The notes: generated by a model from the sequence alone, not told the origin. Shown: positions 1 to 9,619, counted from the first letter of the stretch. The stretch is 20,925 nucleotides of DNA from JBBSTY01 sp038235385 (GCA_038235385.1 JBBSTY010000069.1:1-20925); one strand, 5' to 3'. A program made the numbers and translations.

Positions 1-46
1 GACCCAGTGGACAGCAGAACCACGACCCCACCAGGAAGCGACCAGG

Positions 47-3000
47 ATGGCCGATCTCGACACGACCGCAGATGACCCGCTCTGGTTCAAGGACGCGGTC
101 ATCTACGAGATCCACGTCCGGGCGTTCGGCGATTCCGACGGCAACGGGATCGGCGACTTCGACGGTCTCACCGCCCGGCTCGACTACCTCCAGCAGCTCG
201 GCGTCACCGCCCTGTGGCTGCTGCCGTTCTATCCCTCGCCGCTCCGCGACGACGGCTACGACATCGCCGACTACGGCGGCATCAACCCGGTGTACGGCAC
301 CATGCGGTCGTTCAAGCGGTTCCTCGCCGAGGCGCATCGCCGCGGGCTGCGCGTCATCACCGAACTGGTGCTCAACCACACGAGCGACCAGCACCCGTGG
401 TTCCAGCGGTCCCGGCGGGCGCCGGCCGGGAGTCGGTGGCGCAACTACTACGTGTGGGGCGACAACCCCGAGCGCTACCCCGAGGTCCGGGTGATCTTCG
501 AGGACTACGAGGGCTCCAACTGGAGCTGGGATCCAGTGGCCGGCGCGTACTACTGGCACCGGTTCTTCTCGCACCAGCCCGACCTCAACTACGACAACCC
601 CGAGGTCCGCGAGGTCATGCTGCGCGTGGTCGACATGTGGCTCGACCTCGGCGTCGACGGCGTCCGGCTCGACGCGGTGCCGTACCTGTTCGAGCGCGAT
701 GGCACGAACTGCGAGAACCTCCCCGAGACCCACCAGTACCTCAAGGACCTCCGCGCCCACATCGACGCCAACTACCCCGGACGGATGCTGCTCGGCGAAG
801 CCAACCAATGGCCCGAGGACGCGGTTGCCTACTTCGGCGACGGAACGACATCGGGCGCGAACGTCGAGGCGGAACCGCCCGCCAGCCCCGCAGGTCCGGG
901 TGCCCACCGGGATTCGGTGGCCACCTTCGACCCCGACGCCCTCGGCGACGAGTGCCACATGGCGTTCCACTTCCCGCTCATGCCGCGCCTCTTCATGGCG
1001 CTGCGGATGGAGGACCGTCACCCGGTGATCGACATCCTCCAGGAGACGCCGCCGATCCCATCCAACTGCCAGTGGGCGATCTTCCTGCGCAACCACGACG
1101 AGCTCACCCTCGAGATGGTCACCGACGAGGAGCGCGATTACATGTACCGCTCCTACGCCACCGATCCCCAGATGCGGGTGAACGTCGGCATCCGGCGCCG
1201 TCTGGCCCCGCTGCTGCAGAACGATCGTCGCAAGATCGAGCTGATGAACGGGTTGCTCTTCTCGCTCCCGGGCACCCCGGTCATCTACTACGGCGACGAG
1301 CTGGGGATGGGCGACAACGTCTACCTCGGCGATCGCGACGCGGTCCGCACCCCGATGCAGTGGAGCCCCGACCGCAGCGCCGGCTTCAGCGACGCCAACC
1401 CCCAACAGCTCTACCTGCCGGTCGTCATCGACCCCGACTACCACTTCGAGTCGGTCAACGTCGAGGCCCAGGATCGCAACCCGAGCTCGCTCCTGTGGTG
1501 GATGCGACGCCTCATCGCGCTGCGCCAGCAGCATCCGGTGTTCGGACGCGGGGAGATCGAGTTCCTGTACCCCGAGAACGCCAAGGTCCTGGCGTTCCTG
1601 CGCTACGACGAGAACGAGACCGTGCTGGTGGTCGCCAACCTCTCGCGCTTCCCCCAGAGCGTCCTGCTCGACCTGCACGAGCACCGGGGTTCGATCCCGG
1701 TGGAGCTGTCCGGTGGCACCGAGTTCCCGCCGGTCGCCGACGGCCCCTACCACCTCAACGTCGGGGTGCACGGGTTCCTCTGGTTCCAGCTCGACCCCAA
1801 CCGCCAGGAGGCGCGCTTCGCGTCGCACGATCCCGCCGCCGACCTCCCGCACCTGACACTGAACGACGACTGGTCCACCCTGTTCAAGGGCCGCGCCAAG
1901 GCGTCGCTCGAACGGGTGCTCCCCGACTTCCTCGGACAGAACCGTTGGTACGCCGGCCGGCAGCGGGTGCTCCGCTCGACGGTCATCGATGACGCCGTCC
2001 CCGTCCGCCGCACCAAGACCTCACGCCCGACCGCGATGATCACGCTGATCGACGTGGAGTACGCCGCCGGCGAATCGGAGACCTACGTCGTGCCGATGGC
2101 GGTCGCCACCCGGGCCGACGGCGAGTCGCTCCTGGCCGACCACCCCAACGCCGGCATCGCCTGGCTCGACCCCAAGGACGGCAGCGACTCCCTGCTGCTC
2201 CACGACGCGCTGGCCGATCCGGCGTACTCGGACACGATCCTGGCGGCCTTCCGCCGCAAGCGGGTCTTCACGTCGCCTTCGGGTGGCGAGCTGACGCTGT
2301 CCACCACAGGAGCGTTCCGTCGCCTGCTCGATGGGTCCGATACCGACGAGCTCGGCGCGCACATCTTGTCGGTCGAGCAGAGCAACACCTCGGTGGTGTT
2401 CGGCAACGCGGTGGTCGTCAAGACCTTCCGGCGGGCGCAGGAGGGCATCAACCCCGACCTGGAGATGGGGGCGTACCTCACCGACGTCGCGGCCTTCCCG
2501 AACATCTCGCCCCTGCTGGGTGCGATGGAGTACCGGCGCGGGCGCGGCGAGCCGCGCACCTTGGGTGTGGTCAACCAGTACGTCGTGAACGAGGGCGACG
2601 CCTGGCACTACACGCTCGATGCACTGGGCCTGTTCTACGAGACCGTGGCGAGCGCGGTCGCCGATCAGCCGCTGGCCATCCCGCGGTGGTCCGACATCGG
2701 CGAGCTGGCGGGCGGGCCGGTTCCCGACGACGTGGTCGCGGCGGTGGGGCCGTACCTCGAGACCGCCGAGCTGCTGGGGCGACGAACGGGGGAGATGCAC
2801 CTCGCGCTGGCGGCGGGTGACACCGATGCGTTCCGGCCCGAGCCGTTCACCACGCTGTACCAGCGGTCGGTGTTCCAGTCGATGAAGGGGCAGATCCGCC
2901 CGACGCTGCAACTGCTGCGCCGGGTGCTCCCGGACCTCGACGAGAGCGGACGTGCCGATGGCGAGCGGGTGCTCGACCTCGAGAGCCAGATCGTCGCCCG

Positions 3001-3508
3001 GTTCGCCGCGATCACCCGTCATCGGATCGAGACGTCCCGGATCCGGGTCCACGGCGACTTCCACCTCGGGCAGGTCCTGCACGCCGGTCGCGATTTCGTG
3101 ATCATCGACTTCGAGGGGGAGCCGTCCCGGTCGCCGACCGAGCGCCGGATCAAGCGATCGCCGCTCGTCGACGTGGCCGGGATCATCCGCTCGTTCCAGT
3201 ACGCCGCCCACGCCGGCCTGCGCGCCTACGCCGATCGGGGTCTCGTCCCGCACGATCAGTGGGCTGCGTTCGAGGCGAGGGCGCAGGCGTGGCACCTGTG
3301 GGTCACCACCCGCTTCCTCGCCGGCTACCTCGGCGAGGCCGACGGGACGGCGCTCCTCCCGCTCGACGACGGCGACCAATTGGCGCTCCTCACCGCCTAC
3401 ACGCTCGACAAGGCGCTCTACGAGGTCCGCTACGACCTCGCCCACCGGCCGACGTGGGCATCGATCCCGCTCCACGGGATCGTCGCCCTGCTCGAGTCCG
3501 ACACGTGA
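47..3508 (+). CDS. treS: Trehalose synthase / maltokinase fusion protein (TreS-Pep2)
   Basis: Bifunctional cytosolic enzyme of 1153 aa. The N-terminal GH13 domain (about 12-590) interconverts maltose and trehalose. The C-terminal maltokinase phosphorylates maltose to maltose 1-phosphate with ATP, feeding GlgE-type glucan synthesis. GH13 signatures are visible: N110-H111 in ELVLNHTS, nucleophile D209 in GVRLDAV, acid/base E251 in GEANQWP, and H350-D351 in FLRNHDEL. A maltokinase N-cap lies at about 608-700. The kinase core has VHGDFHLGQV (1001-1010) and DFEGEP (1021-1026). TreS alone is about 600 aa and maltokinase about 450, so the length fits a complete fusion. The ATG at 47 has AGGAAG ten bases or so upstream. 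A 34-residue Ala/Pro/Gly-rich stretch (266-299) between YFGD and GDECH is longer than the loop I expect in TreS. The stop overlaps the malQ start by 4 nt, implying translational coupling. The family call is firm. Confidence 0.96.
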   Translation: MADLDTTADDPLWFKDAVIYEIHVRAFGDSDGNGIGDFDGLTARLDYLQQLGVTALWLLPFYPSPLRDDGYDIADYGGINPVYGTMRSFKRFLAEAHRRGLRVITELVLNHTSDQHPWFQRSRRAPAGSRWRNYYVWGDNPERYPEVRVIFEDYEGSNWSWDPVAGAYYWHRFFSHQPDLNYDNPEVREVMLRVVDMWLDLGVDGVRLDAVPYLFERDGTNCENLPETHQYLKDLRAHIDANYPGRMLLGEANQWPEDAVAYFGDGTTSGANVEAEPPASPAGPGAHRDSVATFDPDALGDECHMAFHFPLMPRLFMALRMEDRHPVIDILQETPPIPSNCQWAIFLRNHDELTLEMVTDEERDYMYRSYATDPQMRVNVGIRRRLAPLLQNDRRKIELMNGLLFSLPGTPVIYYGDELGMGDNVYLGDRDAVRTPMQWSPDRSAGFSDANPQQLYLPVVIDPDYHFESVNVEAQDRNPSSLLWWMRRLIALRQQHPVFGRGEIEFLYPENAKVLAFLRYDENETVLVVANLSRFPQSVLLDLHEHRGSIPVELSGGTEFPPVADGPYHLNVGVHGFLWFQLDPNRQEARFASHDPAADLPHLTLNDDWSTLFKGRAKASLERVLPDFLGQNRWYAGRQRVLRSTVIDDAVPVRRTKTSRPTAMITLIDVEYAAGESETYVVPMAVATRADGESLLADHPNAGIAWLDPKDGSDSLLLHDALADPAYSDTILAAFRRKRVFTSPSGGELTLSTTGAFRRLLDGSDTDELGAHILSVEQSNTSVVFGNAVVVKTFRRAQEGINPDLEMGAYLTDVAAFPNISPLLGAMEYRRGRGEPRTLGVVNQYVVNEGDAWHYTLDALGLFYETVASAVADQPLAIPRWSDIGELAGGPVPDDVVAAVGPYLETAELLGRRTGEMHLALAAGDTDAFRPEPFTTLYQRSVFQSMKGQIRPTLQLLRRVLPDLDESGRADGERVLDLESQIVARFAAITRHRIETSRIRVHGDFHLGQVLHAGRDFVIIDFEGEPSRSPTERRIKRSPLVDVAGIIRSFQYAAHAGLRAYADRGLVPHDQWAAFEARAQAWHLWVTTRFLAGYLGEADGTALLPLDDGDQLALLTAYTLDKALYEVRYDLAHRPTWASIPLHGIVALLESDT

Positions 3509-5700
3509 ACGCCGATCGCTCCGATCGGGCTGACGGCGCGGAGGGGGACGAGCTGCGGGGGCTGGCGTCGGACCTCGGTGTCGAGCTCGAGTACTGGGAC
3601 GTCCAGGGTGAGCTCCACGTCGCGGGCACCGAGTCGCTGCTGGGGGTCCTGCGCTCGATGGGGCACGACGTGCACCGGCTCGGCGATGTCGCCGCGGCGC
3701 GGGCCCGACACCTCGAGGATCGATCCACGGCGGTGGTCGAGCCGGTGGTGGTCATGGACCACGGGTCGCACCTGGAGCTCGTGGTGCGCCGACCGGCGTC
3801 GACCCCGGCCAGCCGGATCGAGGTCGCGATCGCCGTCGAATCGACGACGCACGAGGTGGTGCTGCCCGTCGATCTCGGTGCGATCGCCGGGCACCCGATC
3901 GACATCGGACCCCACCGGGTCGTCGACCACCGCGTGGTCCTCGAATCCTCGGCCGTGGTCGGGTTGCCGATCGGCTCCCATCGCCTCGAGGTGCGAGGTG
4001 TCGGCGCCGAGGCGGCCACCGCCCACCTGCTGGTGGCGCCTCGTCAGGTGCCACGGTTCGCGCCGACCGATCGTCTCTGGGGGGTGTTCGCTCCGGTCTA
4101 CGCGCTCGCGGGCGGCTCGGGGATCGGCGCCCACCTGGGTGATCTCCGGTCGTTGGCGGAGCGGATCGATGCCTACGGCGCCAAGCTCGTGGGCACGCTG
4201 CCCCTCCTCGCAGCCTGGCTCGACGAGCCCTTCGACCCGAGCCCGTACGCGCCGGTGAGCCGGATGTTCTGGAACGAGCTGTTCGTCGACCTCGCCGCCC
4301 TCCCCGAGCTCGGCGCGCTCGACGATGCCCGATCCAACCTCGACGGTCTCGCCGCCATCGGTCACGCGGCGAACGCGAAGAGCCGACTGTTCGACTATCG
4401 CCACCAGCACGGGTATGTACGCGGTGTGCTCGAGGACCTGATCGCAGCAGAGGACCGGTGGCCGGATCGCCTGCGGTCCGACTTCGCCGACTGGCGGGCC
4501 GAGCGATCCGACGTGGACCGTTACGCACGCTTCCGCGCCTACGCGTCCCGGTCGGGCGCCGGATGGCGAGGATGGCCCGAACGCCAACGTGGGGGCGATC
4601 TCCGAGACACCGACGTCGATCGGGACCTGGTCCGGTTCCACACCTACGCCCAGTACGCCATGGACCGTCAGCTCACCGGTCTGGCCGATGACCTCGGCGC
4701 TCGTGGGCAGCGGCTCTACCTCGACCTGCCCGTCGGTGTCGGTGGCGACGGCTACGACACCTGGATCGATCCCGATCGGTACGGGTGGGGTTCGAGCATC
4801 GGAGCGCCACCCGACGAGTTCTTCACCGAGGGCCAGGACTGGGGCCTGCCGCCGGTCCTGCCCACCGAGGCCCGGCGCAGCGGTCACGCGTCGTTCGCGT
4901 CGGTGCTCCGGCGTCACCTGGCGGTCGCGGGCGTGCTGCGCCTCGATCACGTCATGGGCTTCCATCGCCTGTACTGGGTGCCCGAGCGCGCCAGCGCGCG
5001 CGAGGGCGTCTACGTGCGCTATCCGCACCGGGAGCTGCACGCGGTGCTCGCCATCGAGGCGCACCGGCACGAAGCGGTGATCGTGGGCGAGAACCTCGGC
5101 ACCGTGCCGCCCGAGGTCACGGCGACGATGCGCGAACGCGGGCTCCTCGGGATGCACGTGCTCGAGTTCAACCAGCCGGACTGGCCCGGGGCCGAACCGA
5201 CCGGACCGGGCCACGACCAGCTGTCGTCGTTCGGCACCCACGACACGCCCACCTTCGCCGGTTGGATCCACGGGTTCGACATCGATCAGCGCCACGAGCT
5301 GCAGCTGCTCGACGACGACCAGGCCATCGACGCCCGAGACCGTCGTCGCGAGCAGGTGGCCGGGCTCAGCGCCTTCCTCCGGGCCCGAGGCCTGTCGGCC
5401 GAGATCGGCGACGAGGCGTCGCCGATCGATCACGATCACGCCCTCCTGGAGGCGGCCATGCGCTTCCTGGGAGACAGCGATGCACCGGCGGTGATCGTCG
5501 CGCTCGACGACCTCTGGCTCGAGCCGAACCCGCAGAACATCCCCGGGACGCCGGTCGACCGACCGAACTGGGTGCAGCGCGGTCCCCGGACCCTCGACGA
5601 GCTCCTCTCCGAGCCGACCGTCGATGAGCTCCTGCGCGCCGTGCAGGACTGCCGACTCGGTTCGCACCTGCGAGCCGTCGAAGGAGGACCCGAGGCGTGA
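3505..5700 (+). CDS. malQ: 4-alpha-glucanotransferase (amylomaltase)
   Basis: GH77 enzyme of 731 aa that transfers maltodextrin segments between alpha-1,4-glucans, releasing glucose; cytosolic. I chose the GTG at 3505 because it overlaps the treS stop as GTGA. The open frame extends further upstream, but only inside treS. Residues 1 to about 180 are a non-catalytic beta-rich N-terminal region, as in the long MalQ form of E. coli and actinobacteria; the catalytic barrel begins near LWGVFAPVYAL. Conserved GH77 blocks are LYLDLPVGVGGDGYDTW, the nucleophile D481 in RLDHVMGF, acid/base E529 in VGENLGTVP and H579-D580 in FGTHDTPT. The C-terminus carries the NIPGT element followed by PNW, usual in the family. 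It sits second in the treS-malQ-glgB operon and also overlaps glgB by a GTGA. Its likely job there is recycling short malto-oligosaccharides. No disrupted motif is visible. Confidence 0.95.
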   Translation: MNADRSDRADGAEGDELRGLASDLGVELEYWDVQGELHVAGTESLLGVLRSMGHDVHRLGDVAAARARHLEDRSTAVVEPVVVMDHGSHLELVVRRPASTPASRIEVAIAVESTTHEVVLPVDLGAIAGHPIDIGPHRVVDHRVVLESSAVVGLPIGSHRLEVRGVGAEAATAHLLVAPRQVPRFAPTDRLWGVFAPVYALAGGSGIGAHLGDLRSLAERIDAYGAKLVGTLPLLAAWLDEPFDPSPYAPVSRMFWNELFVDLAALPELGALDDARSNLDGLAAIGHAANAKSRLFDYRHQHGYVRGVLEDLIAAEDRWPDRLRSDFADWRAERSDVDRYARFRAYASRSGAGWRGWPERQRGGDLRDTDVDRDLVRFHTYAQYAMDRQLTGLADDLGARGQRLYLDLPVGVGGDGYDTWIDPDRYGWGSSIGAPPDEFFTEGQDWGLPPVLPTEARRSGHASFASVLRRHLAVAGVLRLDHVMGFHRLYWVPERASAREGVYVRYPHRELHAVLAIEAHRHEAVIVGENLGTVPPEVTATMRERGLLGMHVLEFNQPDWPGAEPTGPGHDQLSSFGTHDTPTFAGWIHGFDIDQRHELQLLDDDQAIDARDRRREQVAGLSAFLRARGLSAEIGDEASPIDHDHALLEAAMRFLGDSDAPAVIVALDDLWLEPNPQNIPGTPVDRPNWVQRGPRTLDELLSEPTVDELLRAVQDCRLGSHLRAVEGGPEA

Positions 5701-7610
5701 GCCGAACCGAGATCCCATCCGATGACCTGTGGCTGTTCAACGAGGGAACCCACAGCCGCCTGTACGAGGTCCTGGGCGCGCACCTGGATCCGGGGCCATC
5801 CGGCGCCCGGTTCGCGGTGTGGGCACCGAACGCCGCGGCGGTCAGCGTCGTCGGCGACTTCAACGGGTGGGATCCTGATCGTGACCCACTCGTCGCCCAG
5901 GCGAGCTCGGGCGTGTGGACCGGCGAGGTCTCCGGAGCCGCCGCAGGTGACCGGTACAAGTTCCGCATCTCCTCCACCGTCGACGGCTACGTGGTCGACA
6001 AGGCCGATCCGTTCGCGGTGTGGGCCGAGCAGTCCCCGGGCACGGCGTCGGTCCTCCACCGGCTCGACCACGAGTGGGACGACGACGAGTGGATGGCGGG
6101 GAGGGGCGTGCGCAACGGCCAGGACGCGCCCATGTCGATCTACGAGATGCACCTGGGCTCGTGGCGCCACGCGGCCGACGAGCACCGGTCGCTCAACTAC
6201 CGCGAGCTCGCCGAGCCACTCGCCGCCTACCTCACCGAGATGCACTTCACCCACGTCGAGCTCCTGCCGATCATGGAGCACCCGTTCTACGGATCGTGGG
6301 GGTACCAGACGCTCGGGTACTTCGCCCCGACCTCTCGCTTCGGAACCCCGCAGGACCTCATGTTCCTGATCGATCACCTGCACCGGAGCGGGATCGGGGT
6401 CATCCTCGACTGGGTCCCCTCGCACTTCCCGAGCGACGAGCACGGGCTCGGCTACTTCGACGGCACGCACCTCTTCGAGCACGCGGACCCGCGCCTGGGC
6501 TTCCACCCCGACTGGAACAGCCTGATCTTCAACTACGACCGTCACGAGGTGCGGTCGTTCCTGCTGTCGAGCGCGTGCTCGTGGCTCGATCGCTACCACG
6601 TCGATGGCCTCCGGGTGGATGCCGTCGCGTCGATGCTCTACCTCGACTACTCCCGCAAGGAAGGCGAGTGGATCCCCAACGAGCACGGCGGGAACGAGAA
6701 CCTCGGCGCCCTCCGCTTCCTGAAGAGCCTCAACGAGACGATCTACCGCGAGTTCCCCGACGTGCAGACCGTGGCGGAGGAGTCGACCGCCTGGCCGATG
6801 GTGTCGCGGCCGACCTCGGTCGGCGGGTTGGGGTTCGGGTACAAGTGGGACATGGGGTGGATGCACGACACCCTGGCGTACCTCGAGCGTGATCCGATCC
6901 ACCGCCCCCACCACCAGGACCAGCTCACCTTCCGAGCGGTGTACGCCTTCACCGAGAACTACGTGCTCCCCCTGTCCCACGACGAGGTCGTGCACGGCAA
7001 GGGATCGCTGCTGACCAAGATGCCCGGCGACGAGTGGCAGCGGTTCGCGAACCTCCGGATGCTGTTCGGCTACCAGTACGCGCTGCCGGGCAAGAAGCTG
7101 CTGTTCATGGGCGACGAGCTCGCCCAGGTCGCCGAGTGGAACCACGACACCGAGCTCAGCTGGGGCCTGCTCGACGATCCCCGTCACGAGGGCGTCCGCA
7201 CCTGGGTCGCGCACCTCAACCGCTTGCACCGAGACCAGCGCCCGCTCCACGCGCTCGACACCGATCCCGCAGGGTTCGAGTGGGTCGATGCCAGCGACCA
7301 GGGGGCGAGCGTGATCTCGTTCCTCCGGTGGTCGACCCCCGACCACGACCACCCCGGGGCCCGACCGGTGCTGGTCGTGGCCAACTTCACCCCGGTTCCG
7401 CGCGAGGGGTACGCGATCGGCGTCCCGATTGCGGGCCGATGGGCCGAGCTCGCCAACAGCGACGCGCAGATCTACGGCGGTTCGGGTTGGGGGAACCTGG
7501 GGGGCGTCGACACCGTCGAAGCACCCATGCACGGTCGTCCGTTCCACCTCCCCCTGGTGCTGCCCCCGCTGGCGGTCGTCATGCTGTCGCCGAGCGGGGT
7601 CACACGATGA
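5697..7610 (+). CDS. glgB: 1,4-alpha-glucan branching enzyme
   Basis: GH13 branching enzyme of 637 aa that cleaves an alpha-1,4 glucan and re-attaches the piece by an alpha-1,6 bond. The GTG at 5697 overlaps the malQ stop (GTGA). A CBM48 beta-domain lies at about 20-115 (FAVWAPNAAAVSVVGDFNGW). The barrel follows with the GlgB-specific GSWGYQ and GYFAPTSRFG blocks. Catalytic residues are nucleophile D308 (GLRVDAVASMLYLDYSR), acid/base E361 (VAEESTAWP) and H428-D429 (LPLSHDEVVHGKGS). The length matches the shorter GlgB class that lacks the extra N-terminal domain of the roughly 730-aa enzymes. It is the last recognisable gene of the operon: a small hairpin follows the stop, and the next 200 bp have low third-position GC and no convincing gene. 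Together with TreS-maltokinase it suggests a GlgE-route alpha-glucan pathway. Confidence 0.96.
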   Translation: MSRTEIPSDDLWLFNEGTHSRLYEVLGAHLDPGPSGARFAVWAPNAAAVSVVGDFNGWDPDRDPLVAQASSGVWTGEVSGAAAGDRYKFRISSTVDGYVVDKADPFAVWAEQSPGTASVLHRLDHEWDDDEWMAGRGVRNGQDAPMSIYEMHLGSWRHAADEHRSLNYRELAEPLAAYLTEMHFTHVELLPIMEHPFYGSWGYQTLGYFAPTSRFGTPQDLMFLIDHLHRSGIGVILDWVPSHFPSDEHGLGYFDGTHLFEHADPRLGFHPDWNSLIFNYDRHEVRSFLLSSACSWLDRYHVDGLRVDAVASMLYLDYSRKEGEWIPNEHGGNENLGALRFLKSLNETIYREFPDVQTVAEESTAWPMVSRPTSVGGLGFGYKWDMGWMHDTLAYLERDPIHRPHHQDQLTFRAVYAFTENYVLPLSHDEVVHGKGSLLTKMPGDEWQRFANLRMLFGYQYALPGKKLLFMGDELAQVAEWNHDTELSWGLLDDPRHEGVRTWVAHLNRLHRDQRPLHALDTDPAGFEWVDASDQGASVISFLRWSTPDHDHPGARPVLVVANFTPVPREGYAIGVPIAGRWAELANSDAQIYGGSGWGNLGGVDTVEAPMHGRPFHLPLVLPPLAVVMLSPSGVTR

Positions 7611-7613
7611 GCG

Positions 7614-7629
7614 CGGCGAACCGTCGCCG
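7614..7629 (+). terminator. Small hairpin after glgB, possible terminator
   Basis: A perfect 6-bp stem (CGGCGA / TCGCCG) with the 4-nt loop ACCG starts four bases after the glgB stop codon. No T-run follows, as is common for hairpins in high-GC actinobacteria, so termination is only inferred from position. Confidence 0.35.
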
Positions 7630-7819
7630 GCGATGTGACCCCTGGCCGAACCAAATGCTGCGGTTTCATGACGATGTGGGCTACGGTCAGGATGTTCCTC
7701 GTGTCGCGCCCCCGGCACCTGGCCTTCTTCGTTCGCAATCGATCACCCCGGATTGCGCCGGCGCCGGGCACGCCGCGACGCTCCGGGCACCCGTTGGCGT
7801 GTAGAGGACGAACCGCGCG

Positions 7820-9586
7820 ATGGCAATCCCCCCCAACCCCCTGAGCACCGAAGCGGACGGTTCCGTCGTCGTGGCCCCCCCCGAGGTGGCACCTGTCGAC
7901 GTCCCGTTCCGCGAACGGCTGTCCCGCGCCCGGGTGCAGCTGCTGCGCCCGGCCGCCCGCGGATCGCTCGTCGAGCCGGTGTCGCCGCTCCGATCGCCCG
8001 CGCCGTCTCCCGACGTCGGGCCGCCGTCCGCGGCGTCGTGGGCCGCCTCCGTCCGCGTGGCGCTCGCCACCCTCGCCGGGCTGGCCGGCTCGCTCGTGCT
8101 CGCAGGGACCGCACCGGTGTGGTACCTCGCTCCGGTGTCGTGGCGCCTCACGGTGCCCGGCCTGCTCAGCCCCGGCGACCCGCTGTACTCGGCCATCACG
8201 TTCGTGCTCGGTGTGGTGCTCCTGTGCCTCGGCTGGGTCGGGCTCGTGGGCCACACCCGCCGACGGGTCGGCACCAGCCGCAGCCGCATGGTGTGGGTGA
8301 TCGCGGCGGCGACGCTGTGGTCGATCCCCCTGCTCCTCGGGCCGATCCAGTTGAGCACCGACGTCTACAGCTACAACGCCCAGGGGGCGCTCGCCGACCT
8401 CGGCCTCGATCCCACCTCGGTCGGTCCGAACGCGCTGCCCAACCACTCGACCAACGAGTTCTGGCGCGCCGCCGATCCGATCTGGCGCGATGCGCCCGCC
8501 CCCTACGGCCCGGTGGCCATCGGTCTGGCCCGGGCGAACTTCTCGGTCACCGGTTACGACGTCGCCAACGCAGCGCTGGGCTTCCGGTGGCTCGCCATCG
8601 GCGGTGTGGTGCTCACCGGCATCGGCGTGTTCGTCATCGCGCGCAGTCGGCGCGTGTCGCCGCCTCTGGCGCTCGCCCTGGCGGTCGCCAACCCGGTGGT
8701 GCTGATCCACCTCGTCGGCGGCGCCCACAACGACGCCATCATGATGGGTCTGCTCGTCGTCGGCATGGCGGCGTTCGAGCGAAGTCGCAAGGTCCTCGCC
8801 GTCGTGCTGATCGCCCTGGCCGTCGCCGTGAAGCTCCCGGCCGTCATCGCCCTGGCGTTCGTGGCCTGGAACTGGTCGCCCGCTGATGCGTCGTGGAAGC
8901 GCAAGATCCGCGACAGCGCGATCGTCGGCGCCATCACCGGGGGCACCATCGGGATCCTCTCGCTCGTCGCGGGAGTGGGCATCGGCTGGATCCTGGCGCT
9001 GCAGAACACCGGCAAGATCTATTCCACCTTCGCGGTGTTCACCAAGCTCGGCTTCTTGAGCTCCGATCTGCTCAACGCGGTGGGTCTCGGCGTCGACCAG
9101 ATGATGGTCGTCAACATCGTTCGCATGAGCGGCCTCCTGCTCGCGACCGGGGTCATCCTCCTGCTGATGGTCAAGAGCCCGAAGATCGGCGTCACCAAGT
9201 CCGTCGGGCTCTCGCTCCTGGTCTTCGTGCTGTGCAGCCCGGTGGTGTGGCCCTGGTACCTGCCCGCCGCGTTCGCCCTCCTGGCGGCGTCGGGTCTCAA
9301 GCGGTTCCGACCTTCGCTCATCGTGCTCGTCGTGTCGTCCAGCATCCTGGTCTGGCCGACGTCGGTGAACTCCGTGTCGGCCCTCACGCCGTATCAGCAC
9401 TGGCTCGGCTTCGGCGTGGTCGTCCTGATCGCCGTCGCCTGCCTGGCCGCGCAGTACCTCTCCTCCCGGATCGAGCGCTTCCGCGCCGAGCGCGGTTTCG
9501 AGCCGCTCCTGTGCGGAAGCGCCGACGAGGACCACGAGTGGGCGGACCAACCGCTCGAGTCGGCTCCGCTCGTCACGGTCGGCTGA
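7820..9586 (+). CDS. MptB-like polyprenol-phosphomannose-dependent alpha-1,6-mannosyltransferase
   Basis: Integral membrane GT-C glycosyltransferase of 588 aa. By family (MptB/MptA of corynebacteria and mycobacteria) it adds alpha-1,6-mannose from polyprenyl-phosphomannose to a lipoglycan backbone on the outer face of the membrane. Residues 1-70 are a Pro/Ala/Val-rich, probably cytoplasmic tail. About a dozen hydrophobic segments follow, from about 76 to 550. The key family marks are LSTDVYSYNAQG (178-189), whose D181 is the expected GT-C acidic residue in the first large outer loop, and the block around HND (303-305) that follows NPVVLIHLVGG. The ATG at 7820 has GAGGA about 11 nt upstream. 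A 209-bp gap separates it from glgB, so it probably has its own promoter; TACGGT at 7682 is a weak -10-like match without a good -35. Exact linkage and acceptor cannot be read from sequence. It could also be an MptA-type paralogue. Confidence 0.82.
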   Translation: MAIPPNPLSTEADGSVVVAPPEVAPVDVPFRERLSRARVQLLRPAARGSLVEPVSPLRSPAPSPDVGPPSAASWAASVRVALATLAGLAGSLVLAGTAPVWYLAPVSWRLTVPGLLSPGDPLYSAITFVLGVVLLCLGWVGLVGHTRRRVGTSRSRMVWVIAAATLWSIPLLLGPIQLSTDVYSYNAQGALADLGLDPTSVGPNALPNHSTNEFWRAADPIWRDAPAPYGPVAIGLARANFSVTGYDVANAALGFRWLAIGGVVLTGIGVFVIARSRRVSPPLALALAVANPVVLIHLVGGAHNDAIMMGLLVVGMAAFERSRKVLAVVLIALAVAVKLPAVIALAFVAWNWSPADASWKRKIRDSAIVGAITGGTIGILSLVAGVGIGWILALQNTGKIYSTFAVFTKLGFLSSDLLNAVGLGVDQMMVVNIVRMSGLLLATGVILLLMVKSPKIGVTKSVGLSLLVFVLCSPVVWPWYLPAAFALLAASGLKRFRPSLIVLVVSSSILVWPTSVNSVSALTPYQHWLGFGVVVLIAVACLAAQYLSSRIERFRAERGFEPLLCGSADEDHEWADQPLESAPLVTVG

Positions 9587-9619
9587 GGCTGATGCGACCT
9601 CCGATGGAGCCTCCGAGTC

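Noticed and set aside
7755..7764. Perfect palindrome GCGCCGGCGC upstream of the MptB-like gene.
   Set aside because: Short all-GC palindromes are expected by chance at this base composition, and it has no loop or partner site.
7607..7804. A 65-codon open frame that starts with an ATGA overlapping the glgB stop, the same type of junction as the operon genes.
   Set aside because: About one third of its codons end in A or T, unlike the strong GC preference of real genes here; it resembles no family I know and includes the hairpin after glgB. Treated as non-coding.
9585..9613. Inverted repeat GAGGCT / AGCCTC that could sequester the ribosome site of the MgtE-like gene, suggesting a Mg2+-sensing leader.
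   Set aside because: Only 6 bp with a 17-nt loop inside a 33-bp gap; too short to resemble any known Mg2+ riboswitch and likely chance.
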